A stretch of DNA of 64,000 nucleotides from Fragum whitleyi (GCA_948146395.1 OX411544.1:56261360-56325359), one strand, 5' to 3'; shown: positions 34,010-45,861, counted from the stretch's first letter. Notes: generated by a model not told the origin, from the sequence alone. Program-made: numbers and translations.

Positions 34010-34917
34010 GAATTCCTTGATAGATTTAAACCAAAATTCACAGGAAAGCAGATTATTCTTGGATAATCCTCCAACATTTGTTCAAGGAACTTTCATTATG
34101 TATAAAATATGGCTTTTATTAACTTTGGTATGAGAAATATTGATGGATATAACAGATATCACAATGAATTTGGAGTAAATTGAGTAGTTCCTGTAATTCC
34201 GCAGAATATTTATTGTTATATGTTATTGTTAACTGTTTTATTAACATTTCAGGACTACTATGCTACGTTATTTTTCACCTGTCAGGCTTAGCCATGGCAT
34301 GATTTGGCAATTTACTATTAACATTTTTCAAGTTATCTGGTGATTATCTTTAACACATAATATGCAAGCTAAAACTTTATTCTAAAACCAAAAGGGTTAA
34401 CATTTTTAGCAAAAGCGAACACAATTTCATCATTTGGATACTTAAGCCTCTTTACAATCAGATTGTCCAAGCTGAAGTTATTAGAGTTACTGTTAGTTAA
34501 AATCGATAATTAATTGTTTCAAGTTCAGATCGTCAACTACCTATAAAAGTGAGAAAATATTAAATAGATTGTCCTTAAATGCACTTAAGACCTCTGATAC
34601 TTTATTAGACTCCGCCCTGCCATGACAAAAAGCTTTGATTATACTTGGTCAATAAATGTACCTTGATGGGACTTTATCTAGGTCAAGCTTGAAAGTGGGT
34701 TACTTCAATGCTTTAAAATAATGATACATTTAAATGTCTGTGAAGATTTTTAGCCTACAGATCAAAGATGTAAAGATTACTGCCTTGCAGGAAACCTTTC
34801 TAATTGGATTCTCTATTATATCATATGGCTTCAGGTTTTGTGTCATTTTCCCTTATTTAGACATCTGTGAGATTAAATTACAACAAGGAAATATAAGAAA
34901 TAGGTCATCTCAACCAT
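34010..34917. other. No gene seen
   Basis: AT-rich. The 99-residue frame 34734-35033 runs into the palindrome at 34918 and is unsupported. Confidence 0.4.
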
Positions 34918-34982
34918 GGGTCAGCACAGAACTATTGTATGTGACTTTAAATATTATAGGCACTTACAATGGTAATGTGCTG
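34918..34982. repeat. Covarying palindrome family, degenerate copy
   Basis: GGGTCAGCACAGAACTATTG at the left and TATAGGCACTTACAATGG then TAATGTGCTG at the right correspond to the G:C subtype at 44000 and 59484, with the left arm decayed (GTATGTGAC). Confidence 0.6.
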
Positions 34983-35003
34983 TTCATAAAGAGTCATATT
35001 TTT

Positions 35004-36432
35004 AGCTCACTTGAGCACCAAGTGCTCAAGTGAGCTATTGTGATTGTCCAATGTCAGTCATCCATTGTCTGTCATGCGTCATCCACAATTTCTTAAAATA
35101 TCTTCTCCTAACTGGTTGGTCAATCTTGATGTGACTTGGTAGGAATGTTCCTTGGGTCAAGCTCTACCAAAGTTGTACAAATAATAGAAATCCACCAATA
35201 ACCCTGGTTGCCATGGCAACAAAAAGGGTAAAAATTAAAAATTTTCAACAGAAGGCAGTCAGCTTTCATATTTGGTTTGTAGCATCATTTAGTGGACCTC
35301 TACTCAGTTTGTTCATATCAAGACCCTTGGGAAATATTTGGGCTCCACAGGAGCATCCCTTTTTACAAAGAATCAAAATGTGAAATCTTCTTCTCTAAAA
35401 GTAGAAGGCAGACAGTTTTCATACTAGGTATGTAGCATCACCTAGTGGACCACTACCAAGTTTGTTCATATCCAGACACTGGAGTCATATTGGGGGGGGG
35501 GGGGGGGGGGACCCAGGTGCAACCATATTTAAACAAAGAGCAAACATCTTTAAAAAATCTTCTTCTCTGAAACCAGGAGGTGGAAGGCCTTCATATTTTG
35601 TAGGTAGCATAGTCTGGTGGACCTTTAACAAGTATGTTCATATCAAACCAAATTTTGGCTCCATCTGGGCCTCTCCCTATTAAGCTCACCTGAGCACAAC
35701 ATGCTCTAGGCGAGCTTTTAGGATGTGAGTCTGTTGTGCGTCATCCATCGTCAAAAATCTTCATAACTTCTTCTTCTCCTGAACCACTGGGCCAATTTCA
35801 ATGAACTTTTACCAGAATGCTCCTTAGGTGACCCTTTTCAAAAATTGTTGGAGAAATTTTGATTGGCCCATAAATATGGGTGTGGCATTTTTTCAATTTG
35901 AAATCCTTGAACACTATTTCTTCCTGAACCACTTAGCTGATTTCAATGAATTTTACCAGAATGTTTCTTGGGTGACCCTTTTCAAAAAGTGTTCGCTTAA
36001 TTTTGATTGGCTCATATATATGGGCTTGGCATTTTTTCACTTTGAAATCTTTGAACGACATCTCCTCTAGAACCACTAGGCTGATTTCAATGAAAGTTTA
36101 CCAGAATGTTTCTTGGGTGACCCTTTTCAAACAGTGTTCTCTAAATTTTGATTGGCTCATAAATATGGGTGAGGCAGGGCAGAGCTTATTTTGACCCTGA
36201 AATCTTTGAAAGACATCTTCTCCTGAACCACTGGGAGGATTTCAATGAAACTTTTCCAGAATGTTCCTTGGGTGACCCTTTTCAAAAATGTTGGCGAAAT
36301 TTAGATTGGTCGGTAAATATGGGCGTGGCAGGGCTGGGCTTATTTGAGCCTAAAATCTTTGAATGACATCTCTGTATTCACTTGGCTGATTTCAATTGGG
36401 TGAGGGATCTAGGACCACCATGGTCCTCTTGT
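35004..36432 (+). mobile_element. Two abutting CTTGTTT-type repeats, AGCTC family
   Basis: The first starts at 35004 with a perfect head hairpin AGCTCACTTGAGCACC/AAGTGCTCAAGTGAGCT. It carries TTGTTCATATCAAGACCCT units and is cut short at about 35691. The second starts AGCTCACCTGAGCACAACAT and contains four units of about 130-155 bp (ATTTCAATGAA, CCAGAATGTTTCTTGGGTGA, TTGATTGGCTCATAAATATG). It ends ACCACCATGGTCCTCTTG followed by TTT at 36432. A 16-nt G run lies at 35493-35509. Short frames across the block are repeat translations. Confidence 0.75.
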
Positions 36433-36621
36433 TTTCTTTTAATACTAATTTGAAATCTATGATGAAGATTATCTTAATATGTGTTCAGAATTGCAAAACA
36501 TTCACAAGCATTCTCATTTAAAGAATCTACAGGATCTTGTATCAAATTAATCATGGTAAGACAAGTTGCATTTTGAAATTTACTGAACAATTTGTTTTTC
36601 CCTGAATTACATATATGTAAT

Positions 36622-36867
36622 ATGAGCCTGTGCATGAGATTTTCAACAATTTAAGGTGTGCACAAAGCAAAGACTCTGACCAGTCTGTGCATCCACACAG
36701 TCTGACCAGAGTCTTCACTTTGCGTGTAGTAGATAGATAAGGTCTCAAAGTATCTGTAGACCATCAGGTAACTTAACATGCACAGTATGTGTCTGTCTAC
36801 GCTACTCAATGTTTGCACCTCACGGGTATTCCAAATTGTTGGAAATGTCACGCACACTGGCTCATAT
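36622..36867. mobile_element. MITE with GAGCCTGTGCGTGACATTTC ends, copy 2
   Basis: TGAGCCTGTGCATGAGATTT followed by TCAACAATTT at the left; AAATTGTTGGAAATGTCACG then CACACTGGCTCA at the right; inverted relative to 15702-15940. The minus-strand frames 36551-36748 and 36651-36923 are products of this element. Confidence 0.8.
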
Positions 36868-38058
36868 GTCATTTTCCCACAAAGTTTCCCAAATAAATCA
36901 TGCCTGACCATAGTGACTAGCAAAATTGGTTTTGTAGGAAAGGATTAAATGTGATTAGGGAAAACAAACTATGATATGTCAACTGTTGCCAATGACCGAC
37001 AATCCCACAATTCCAATGTATTCAATTTCCAGACGCTGTTTCCTATTTTTGGAAACAAAAAATAGAATTACTGATGTATAATTAAATTTTAATGCCCATG
37101 TGGAATTCTGTCTTTGACAGTTAATACTATCAAGATTAATTAATTTTTAGAACTGTTGGACTGAAGTGTCTTTAAGCGGGATGACCTACTATAACCATTG
37201 TCATGATGAATAAAAAGAAAAAAGCCTAGGTAAATTCTTTTTTTAAAAACAAAATGCTGAAAGGCCTGAAGGTGCTAATGTGAAAGACAATTTTATTGCG
37301 CTCTCAGATTGATAGATCAGGGCATATCTATTTTACCATCTTGTCCTTATGAGTCTGTCTGAAAACTTAAAGCCCCTGTCTGTGTTAGTGAACATTTCTG
37401 AAACGCAAGAAAATGATCATAGACGACTGTGTAAACAAAAGCTAGACTTTTATTTTCAAAGATAAGATTAAATGTTTAATTCCAATATCCGGTAATGCAG
37501 GTGATTATGATGCAATGATCTAAATGTGAGCCTAACTAGATAAATATTTATAACTGCAACATTTTGGACTCGCAATTTGAACACCACTTCTAGTAACCGC
37601 TCCTGCACGTCGGCATATTTCATGTGACCAAAATCTTATTTACATATTTTACTCTAAACTGCAAATCATGGGTTTCACGAAAAAGCCGCTGTTTGTCGAT
37701 TGATTTGTATTTTATTGTAACTCGTCTTATGAAGTCTTTCATAAGACTGAAAAAGAAAATTATTCAAAGAATATTCACAGAAGAGGGAATTTTTTTTACT
37801 CTAAACGCAGATTAGGGCTTTAACCTGCAAAGAAACATATTTCTCTAACTTCAATACTGTCATAGAATAACAACGCTTATTACCTCACCTGAGCACGAAG
37901 TACTAGGTTTGAGCTTTAGTGGTTGTGCAATCTCTGTCTTTCATCGTGTGCACGTTCAAGGTGTCATCAACATTTACCTTGTAGACACAAGTCTAAAAGA
38001 CTAGCATTATTTTCAAGAAAAACATGACTACTTCTCGACCATCTTAATCAATGCCAGA
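36868..38058. other. No gene seen
   Basis: AT-rich. A decayed AGCTC-family head (CTCACCTGAGCACGAAGTAC, GAGCTTTAGTGGTTGTGC) lies at about 37884-37930. The frame 37624-37815 has no motif. Confidence 0.4.
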
Positions 38059-38967
38059 TTATCCTTGATTCTCCAAAGAACCATCCTGATCAAGCTCGAT
38101 TGTCCTTACCTCCTTCAAAGAACCATACTGATCAAGCTCAATTATCCTTACCTCCTTCAAAGAACCATACTGATCAAGCTCAATTATCCTTACCTCCTCC
38201 AAAGAACCATACTGATCAAGCTCGATTGTCCTTACCTCCTTCAAAGAACCATACTGATCAAGCTCAATTATCCTTACCTCCTCCAAAGAACAATACCGAT
38301 CAAGCTTGGTTGTCCTAACCTCCTCCAAAGAACCATACTGATCAAGCTTGGTTGTCCTTACCTCCTCCAAAGAACCATACTGATCAAACTTGATTGTCCT
38401 TACCTCCTCCAAAGAACCATACTGATCAAGCTTGATTGTCCTTACCTCCTCCAAAGAACCATATTGATCAAGCTTGATTTTCCTTACCTCCTTCAAAGAA
38501 CCATACTGATCAAGCTTGATTGTCCTTACCTCCTCCAAAGAACCATACTGATCAAGCTTGATTGTCCTTGCCTCCTTCAAAGAACCATACTGATCAAGCT
38601 TGTTTGCTCTTGCCTCCTCCAAAGAACCATACTGATCAAGCTCAATTATCCTTACCTCCTCCAAAGAACCATACTGATCAAGCTTGGTTGTCCTTACCTC
38701 CTCCAAAGAACCATACTGATCAAACTTGATTGTCCTTACCTCCTCCAAAGAACCATACTGATCAAGCTTGATTGTCCTTACCTCCTCCAAAGAACCATAT
38801 TGATCAAGCTTGATTGTCCTTGCCTCCTTCAAAGAACCATACTGATCAAGCTTGATTGTCCTTACCTCCTCCAATGAACAATACTGATCAAGCTTGACCA
38901 GTACTCTATCCCTAGATACGATAATGTATCCCTCCTTTGATATTCTGATGTGGGAGGGATACGACAC
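38059..38967 (-). repeat. 42-bp minisatellite, open as a 14-residue repeat; possible coding exon
   Basis: About 19-20 copies of a 42-bp unit. On the minus strand one frame stays open for 302 residues with the repeat LDQYGSLEEVRTIK and variants (E/K, V/A, T/I, K/E, L/F), ending SLENQG and TAA at 38059. The frame begins after an in-frame TAA and its first codon is GTG, so it has no start of its own. Since 42 is a multiple of 3, the plus strand is also open in two frames. Unit differences are mostly amino-acid changing in the minus frame, which argues against strong selection on it. A good splice acceptor (TATCCCTCCCACATCAG, about 38950-38966 read in reverse) could feed it from the exon candidate at 39149-39186. 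Confidence 0.45.
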
Positions 38968-39144
38968 CGTCCCTCTTTATTCTATATTGCAGCGCCCAGA
39001 GTAATTTACTCCGGGCACTTTAAGGTCAATTTTTGGAACCAGTGATAATGCTACAAACACCATTTTACCATTTTATTTATAAGACTCAATAAAAATTTAT
39101 CGGCACAAATTTAAATATCCCAAGAATTTCACTTTTAATTAGTA

Positions 39145-39186
39145 TCACTGTCTGAAAATCCTACTCATCCCTTCAAAGTCAGCCAT
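39145..39186 (-). CDS. Candidate first coding exon, MADFEGMSRIFRQ
   Basis: On the minus strand CCCAAAATGGCTGAC gives an ATG (39186-39184) in good context. It is followed by 13 codons before TGA. A GT dinucleotide within ACAGTGATAC at about 39148-39149 would, if used as a donor, leave 12 codons plus two bases. Joined to the acceptor at about 38950 it would continue in phase into the DQYGSL repeat frame. The donor is weak and I cannot show that splicing occurs. The AAAATGGC around the ATG is also a YY1-like motif. No protein family recognised. Confidence 0.3.
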   Translation of the reverse strand: MADFEGMSRIFRQ

Positions 39187-39204
39187 TTTGGGTTGATGTT
39201 ATTG

Positions 39205-39240
39205 AAAATCTCGCGAGTTCTCCCGTTTCCCGCCAAAATT
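39205..39240 (-). promoter_or_regulatory. Candidate TATA-less promoter: E2F-like and CGCG motifs
   Basis: TTTGGCGGGAAA (39237-39226, minus strand) is a textbook E2F-type site. ACTCGCGAGA (39218-39209) resembles the TCTCGCGAGA promoter palindrome. The AAAATGGC YY1-like motif follows at the ATG. Three promoter-type motifs and four CpGs in about 50 bp stand out in otherwise CpG-poor, AT-rich DNA. The direction is inferred from the ATG on the minus strand; a bidirectional promoter is possible. Confidence 0.4.
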
Positions 39241-40990
39241 CAGCAAATGAAAACAAGGTAGCTATATTTGGAAGCTGTACGTATTTTCTTGTTAACAAAC
39301 TCACTTTGATCATAATTAAAGATGAAAATTGAATGAAAAATTTTGTAAAGTTACTAAAATTGGTAAGGTAGGTGATAATTACAGGCTACTAGATACTTCA
39401 AATTCGCAAAGGTTTTGAAAGGTTAGTAAAAAAAGCTATTATGCTTTTTAACCAGCACCTGTTTTGACAACATGGAATTAGTAAACAAAGTGAAGTAAAA
39501 ATAAATCACATGATCGACAACATAACTGTCATGGCCTCCAAACTTAGAAAATTTGAACAATTGAAAAAGAAAACACCTTTTTAAGAACAATACAAGTGAT
39601 GTATTGGTTCCTTTAACATTATTTGCTTTCAAAACTAAGGTAAGTGTGACATTAGTTCTTAGATGACCTCTCAGTTTGAAATACGGAAAGTTGATAACTG
39701 CAACAAATAACAAATAGGATGGAAATTGTAGCCCTTGACCAGCAGCATATCAGAGAGAGGGGTACATTATTGCAGCTACTCTATCCCATGCTAGCACTTG
39801 ATTGAGTTAATCAGCTTATCTGCAGGAGCCCTAGCATTAATAGCAATATTGGTCAAGGGATTATGTGATGGGCATTTTTCAACTTTGAAAAACAACCAAG
39901 TTTATTATGTGATGAGCTTTTACCAAACACAATTTGTTTTCTTAGAGATGCTTTGGTAAAGTAATGTGAAATGAAGTTGACAGTCTTGTTGTTTACTCAA
40001 GATTTCTTGTTTGTTTTTCTATCCTCATCTCACATTAATTAGGCTAAATATGTATAATGGTCTAGGCAACATCAAAGAACATAATGAACAAAAAGGAAAT
40101 ACAAATTTCTTTTGTTGTGAGATCTTTCTTGGTAATGGTGCTTTTTAGAGACAAAAGCAAGACATAAACAGAAACCGCAAAAATATGATAATAACATTAA
40201 TAAGGCAGACTTCTTTTGATGTTTACAAACAACAAATTTTCCTAAGTAAACTGAAATTATATTTGATATCAAAAGAAATGTCTAGATATATAATGAAGAT
40301 GACATCCTTAGATAGTTCAGAGAGAATAATATTATGATTTATATTGTGAACTGTTTTCTGATTTCTAAGTCATGTGTAAATATTAATTAGGACAACAATG
40401 TTTTACAACAAATAGAAGACTATATAAATTGGGATTAAGAAAACTGAACTAAATATTTGAATTGTTTGTCACAATGCAATAATGTCAAGCTGAATGTGTT
40501 CCGCAATATTTATGTTTTCAACAGGAGGTATAGAGAAAGATTAGACTGCTCATAATGTGCAGTCTTATCTATGTCTAAACTACCTGATTTGCCTATTTAA
40601 ACTAGAAGAGTTAAGAAAATATTTAAAAAAAATAATAAAACAAATACATACTTACTCACTAAAAGTACATCCAAGCCTTCAGCACTTTGATTTTAATGTA
40701 ATTATAAATTACATTAATTGAATTATTTTGACATGGTTTCAATTCAGCATGAGCATTAAATTTTAATTTGATCTAAGTTCATTGTGCAACATGCAAATGA
40801 AATAATTAAAAGGTGGCTGCTGTAATTGAGTCATGTTATTCTTCTAATTGACAGTGATGATGCTGACCACTGATGTGAGGACATTTAGGAATAGTCAGGA
40901 TTAAACTATTTAAATGCAGTCTTGTTTTGGTCTACCTTCTGCATTCAGACAAGGTAATACTTTATTAAAGTACATTTTGGATGATTTATT
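39241..40990. other. AT-rich DNA, no gene seen
   Basis: The minus frames 39423-39713 and 40072-40272 show no motifs. If the promoter at 39205-39240 is bidirectional, plus-strand exons could start here, but I find none. Confidence 0.4.
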
Positions 40991-40996
40991 TTGTTA

Positions 40997-41560
40997 TAAG
41001 CTTGGCTGTCTTCAGAGAAAACCTGAGTTATTGTTATATCCTTGGTGTTGTGATTGTTGTCTTTGCACACAGGATTCCACTATGGTTTTAATTTAGTAAG
41101 GGTTTTTGTCTAGCACACTTGCTGTGAGCAAGGATAACTAGTTGTCACTGTGACAAGTTGGTGTGTGCATGCTTATGTGTTTGTCTGTCCGTCTGAATTT
41201 GTCTGTCTGTCTGAATTTGTCTGTCCGTCTGAATTTGTCTGAATTTGTCTGAATCATTACTCCTACATTTATGGATAAATTTGCAAAATAGTTTCATACA
41301 AGATCAATAATCAAGTTCAAACATTTTGAAAAATTGCTGCTTTTGAACATTTGAATTTTATAAAAACATCATTTCTTCTTCATTATTTGGTGGATTTCAT
41401 CATTAAATAGCCAAGATGTAGAAATTTCATTTAAACTAGTTATGACTGGAGGTCAAATTTCAAAGTTACATGCCAATGTCAGATATTTGTGGGCTTGACA
41501 AGGTGACAACCTTTCTACTTAGCTCTGGTTGTCATGTTGCGCTCTTGGGACCATGAAGAT
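40997..41560 (+). mobile_element. Fragments of CTTGTTT-type repeats
   Basis: 40997-41100 has the head AGCTTGGCTGTCTTCAGAGA followed by AAACCTGAG of the AGCTCGGCTG family. 41163-41260 has GTCTGTCCGTCTGAATTT repeats, followed by eroded body sequence and a GGTTGTCATGTTGCGCTCTT end near 41550. Confidence 0.5.
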
Positions 41561-41747
41561 CCATTTACTGTTGTCAAAAACATAGTGTTTACACTAGTGA
41601 CTTCAGTTTTGTTGCAATCATTTGGAAACAAGCTATATAGTTGATTTAGATGTAAGCTTATTTTCCTCTCTTCAAGGTAATTGGCAATTTAATTTTTTGC
41701 CAGAGAGTGATGGTTGCTCTCAGTACTTAAATTAAGCTATATTTTTA

Positions 41748-42019
41748 TATACCCACATCGAAAGATGGGGGAACATTCTTTTGGTTGCCTGTCTGTTTGT
41801 CTTTCTGGAAAGCTTAAAAATAAAACTTAACTATTTGCCATTTACTCCATGGCTATTCAAGATACATTTCTCATATTTGGTATGATGATAGATCTCAATG
41901 ATGGGCATCTAGAGATACCAAGGCAGAGGTTACGTGATAACTTCAAGGTCATCTGTTTAGATCAAAGTTTTGAAAAAATGCTGTTTTGGGGGCCTTCATA
42001 TTTCACAAACACATCTTGT
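41748..42019 (+). mobile_element. CTTGTTT-type repeat, ATGCCCCC family, diverged copy
   Basis: TATACCCACATCGAAAGATG followed by GGGGAACATT forms the 5' hairpin region. Then CTATTCAAGATACA, TTTGGTATGATGATAGATCT and GGGGGCCTTC...CACAAACACATCTTGTT. The frame 41970-42263 starts inside it and is unsupported. Confidence 0.7.
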
Positions 42020-42264
42020 TAATTTCTTCTGTCCAATTAGTTGCTATTGTGTAAGTGAAAATAAATTTCTCGCTTATAAAACCCAATTGATAGAAATACT
42101 TTTTTGTAATGCATTGATGGGCATTTTGTCTGTACACAATGGTTCAAAGGACAGTTTGAACCAAGATAAGACTGCAAAGACTAAGATATGCAGGCTGATC
42201 TTAGCCTACACAGTGTCTGCTATTCCAATGGCTTCACATCATGCTCAAGGTGAGCTTTTGTGAT

Positions 42265-43046
42265 CATTGAATGTATATCGAAAATGGAAATGATCTGTGT
42301 CATATCACGGAAAAGGGGTCTTAATTACAATTGTTTACTCTGTAGAGGCCACAAATATGGTCCAATCTTCATGAAACTTGGTCAGAATGTTTGTCATAAC
42401 ACAAGGATGAAACCTATTGAAAATGTGAAAGATCCATGACATATCATGGAAAAAAGGAGCCTTAATTAAAATTTTCTTGTTAACGCTCTAGAGGCCACAA
42501 ATATGGTCCAATCTTGTTGAAACATGGTCAGAATGTTTGTCAAGTTACAAGGATGAAGGGTATTGATAATAGATAGAATCCTTGCCATATCACGGGAAAA
42601 GGGGCCCAATGAAAATTTTCTTGTTTACTCCCTAGAGGCAATAAATAGAGTCCAATCTTTATGAAACTTGGTCAGAATGATTGTCAGATTACAATGATGA
42701 ACCCTTTTGAAAATGGGAAAGATCTGTACCATACCCCTGAAAAAGGAGCCTTAATGACAATTTTCTTGTTAACACTCTAGAGGCCATAAATATGGTCCAA
42801 TCTTCATGCAACTTAGTCAGATTTGTCAGGTCACAAGGGTGAACCGTATTGAAAATGGGAAGGATCTGTGCCATATCATTGGAAAAGGGGCCTTGATGAC
42901 AATATTCTTGTTTACACTCTAGAGACAACAAGCCTTAAAAGTACTGTGAGTGAATTACGCATTTTGCTGGAAAAATTGATAATTGTTAATATAGACAAAG
43001 ATTTGAAGGTGAGCGATATAGGACCATCATGGATGGTCCTCTTGTT
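42265..43046 (+). mobile_element. CTTGTTT-type repeat with five tandem units of about 140 bp
   Basis: Units contain CATATCACGGAAAAGGGG, ATTTTCTTGTTAACACTCTA with GAGGCCACAAATATGG, and AACTTGGTCAGAATG. The end reads GGTGAGCGATATAGGACC, ATCATGGATGGTCCTCTTG, with a 4-bp expansion of the usual GGACCATCATGGTCC palindrome. Confidence 0.75.
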
Positions 43047-43720
43047 GGAAAATCTAGTATTTGATTGAAAATTTATAAAAATAGTATTTGTTATTTATAG
43101 AATTTGAATTCAACCATACAAGGGTAACATAGCTCAAAGTGGAGAGTGACTACGATATCGGCAGATCTTGAAACAGTCTGGTTACCTAAGCTATATTATT
43201 GGAGTACTAGTATATATTGTGTTTGTTATATCGTTCAGCTAAAGGCTGGTGGTGAAATAGTAGTTGAATTGATTTAAGTGAGAAGTATTTTTATTTGCTT
43301 ATATTTTATGATGCTACTTATAATCCTAAAAATGCTGCATTTAGATTTTGTTTCAAATGAAATACAAATTTCTTTAATTTTCATCCAATCTGGCTTAAGT
43401 TTTTCCAGCGATGATAAGTAGAAAGCTAGCAAGATCAGACTGAATATCTATGCAGGCTAATCTTAGTCTATCTACTCTGTTTGACAAAGAATTGTGTACT
43501 GGGCAGAAATATGCAGTGAACAGCATAAGGAGGGTTGAATATCATTGTAAAGTACTATTTTCTCAACTGCAACATAACAAATCTGTAAACGATGAAATTT
43601 GCAGGATATCTGGCTAAAAAGATGAATTTTGTAAAAATTTAATTGTCTATAAGCTTATTGAAAGAAATATTTAAATAACAATTGAATAAACAATTTTACT
43701 AGTCTATTGTTTATTTGAAT
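43047..43720. other. No gene; eroded piggyBac-like MITE 1
   Basis: About 43385-43540 retains AAGATCAGACTG...GCAGGCTAATCTTAG and the end CAGCATAAGGAGGGTTGAAT of MITE 1. The rest is AT-rich and unassigned. Confidence 0.45.
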
Positions 43721-43721
43721 G

Positions 43722-43962
43722 GGGTTTTACGCCACTTTCAACAATCTCTCAGTTATATCACGCCCGACGATGCACCTTACAATGGATTCCTGGTTTTTCT
43801 CACACCTGTACTACCATTACATCTTTTCCTAGCCTCCAGCTGCTATCCCACATAGGTCTAGTGTTATCAACCCATATAAATTGGGGGAGACAAATAGACG
43901 GAAAGAATGCGTGCTGCCAGCTGGGATGGATCCCAGGACCTCTAGATTGACAGTCAGATGTG
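43722..43962 (-). mobile_element. SINE family 1, reverse full-length copy
   Basis: On the minus strand: head with ACTGTCAATCTAGAGGTCC and GGGATCCATCCC at about 43960-43915, then GTTGATAACACTAGACC, TATGTGGGATAGCAGCTGGA, GGAAAAGATGTAATGG, GAGAAAAACCAGGAATCC and the 3' end GTTGAAAGTGGCGTAAAACC. No long (AATC)n tail remains. Confidence 0.8.
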
Positions 43963-43999
43963 CTATGTTGTTGTCAAGCATTATAAGGGTTGAATCATG

Positions 44000-44068
44000 G
44001 GGTCAGTGCAATACTATTGTAAGTGCCTATAAATATATAGGCACTTACAATTGTATTACGCTGACTCC
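44000..44068. repeat. Covarying palindrome family, copy 2 (G:C type)
   Basis: GGGGTCAGTGCAATACTATT followed by GTAAGTGCCTATA pairs with TATAGGCACTTACAATTGTA followed by TTACGCTGACTCC. Confidence 0.9.
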
Positions 44069-44423
44069 TCAAAACAGTGATTTTACAGGGACTTTGCTAA
44101 GAATTTTATCAAGGCCTGACAAGGGTTAAGTGTAGAAATTATGATACATTAATGAAACCGTTTTCTCAAGGGACCAGCTTACTGGATTGATCTTGACGTG
44201 AAGTGGGCGGTTGAAATAGGATGTGGGTGTCAGGACATTTAACTGCTTATTGGAGATTTGGTAATATTTGTTCACTGGACCAATAAATAGTTTGTTTGTT
44301 GGATTATTTATGAAAACTTGTAACTTGTGCTTGATTCAATCTGTAGTTGTGAGGTTTTGGGTACAAACCGATATATATAATACAAGAAAATCTTTTACTA
44401 GAGTATTGAGATTTAATATAAAT

Positions 44424-44702
44424 TTAACCCATGTCATGCTTAACTGTGTATATTCCTGCTTGTCAAATCTAAGTAAAAAAAAAGATCGGTCTGTACATAA
44501 AGTGAAAGTACTTGCTGAACTAATTGTCAGATGGTAATTTTTGTAAATTACCATCGTTATATATCCATCTGGTTTAAAAAAGAATATTAGATGGTATAGA
44601 CTAAGATCAGACTGCACATATATTATGACATGTACCAGCCGGTCTTTGTTTATACCTACTGCCAAAGCAGGAATATTCTGAGTTTAGCATGACAAGGGTT
44701 AT
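44424..44702. mobile_element. piggyBac-like MITE 1, diverged copy
   Basis: TTAACCCATGTCATGCTTAA at the left and TTTAGCATGACAAGGGTTAT at the right. The interior holds CAGACTGCACATATATTATG and GCCAAAGCAGGAATATTC. The overlapping opposite-strand frames 44268-44537 and 44336-44665 largely derive from this element. Confidence 0.75.
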
Positions 44703-45616
44703 ATTTTGTCGGCTGCTTATGGGCATGGATTCAATCCCGTCAGACAGTAAGAGGCGATGATAGAAATTTATTGTCTGAAAATTTAGAGACAAAAACTAGA
44801 GGTAACTTTATTAGGAAATATTTCTGAAATAACATGCAAAACTTGCAATTCAATACTTTTGGTGATGCATTTGCGTAACTAGGAATTTAAAATTCATATG
44901 CACAAAATTGGGGACCACTTGAAAATATATAGGTGTTAGGGGAAAAACTTAATCATACTGATGTCCTATGGTACTTTTGGCCAGAAATTAAGGGAGGACA
45001 GAGTAAGGGCCCCCAGGGATAATTTAAAAAGGATTTCAACATTCATGAATAGTCAAAACATTGTTACTACAGATTCAAAAAGCTTTCGTTTAATACTATG
45101 TTTAATATAGTTCTGCAAGAAAGAGTGAGGTTTGAGAATTTTTAATGTAAAATTGATCTTTGATCACTCACTTGATCACTCACTTGAAATTACTGGTCTA
45201 TATTAACATACATAATTAATATTTTACGACAGAGGATTTTTTTGTATTATGTGCTTGCGTAATTTGCCTAATGGTGTTAGGTCCTTGTGATGTACTGCAG
45301 GAATTAATTTTGTGTGTGGATTTACAATAAATTCGATTCCATTTCTCTATATTATCAGTGGTATTATAAAAAGAATTATCAATTAATTTAATTTATCGAT
45401 TAAGCTGTAGTTTGGAAATTTTTGGTTGCCAATCTTTGGAGCAATAAGAAAGTTGAGATGACTTTCTGAGGTATTAGCGCAAAAAAAAATTAATAGACTT
45501 CAATTCAAATTTAGGGGCACTTACATAGGTTTTGCAGCTATACAACTACTTTTATACAATTTTAAAACAATGAAATAAACTCAAATTGCTATCTACTTCC
45601 ACATGTTAATTCTTAG
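44703..45616. other. No gene; eroded palindrome family
   Basis: 45045-45300 shares phrases (AATAGTCAAAACATTGTTAC, ACGACAGAGGATTTTTTTGT, TTGCGTAATTTGCCTAATGG) with the hairpin region 26958-27100, plus a duplicated TGATCACTCACT. Otherwise unassigned. Confidence 0.4.
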
Positions 45617-45861
45617 GGTGCTAGACAGGTGGAATATTCCTGCTTTTTGCAGGTGGTAGAGACAAAGATCAGCCTGCACATATCTGCAGTCTGATCTTAG
45701 TTCATACCCCCTGATTTTCATTATTAAATCTGAGAGGTATAAAAAAGTATAATTTCATAATAAATTATGACTCATAATTTGTGAATCTGGTGCTATCAAC
45801 ACTTTGATATTAATGCAATTCTGTCAATTCTTTTTTTTGTAAATTCAGCCTTTCAAGGGTT
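45617..45861. mobile_element. piggyBac-like MITE 1, eroded inverted copy
   Basis: GGAATATTCCTGCTTTTTGC, GATCAGCCTGCACATATCTG, CTTTGATATTAATGCAATTC and the end CAGCCTTTCAAGGGTTAA follow MITE 1 in reverse order. Confidence 0.65.

Noticed and set aside
36551..36923. Minus-strand frames resembling a small protein also found at 15621-15833
   Set aside because: Both derive from the same MITE; similarity reflects the element, not a gene family.
38065..38877. 270-residue plus-strand frame with LLQRTILIKLD repeats
   Set aside because: The 42-bp period keeps several frames open. The minus-strand frame has splice and promoter context; this one has none.
38065..38890. CRISPR-like array
   Set aside because: The whole 42-bp unit is repeated with scattered substitutions and there are no unique spacers; the window is eukaryotic.
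42265..43046. Tandem gene family
   Set aside because: The five units share non-coding phrases and contain stops in all frames.
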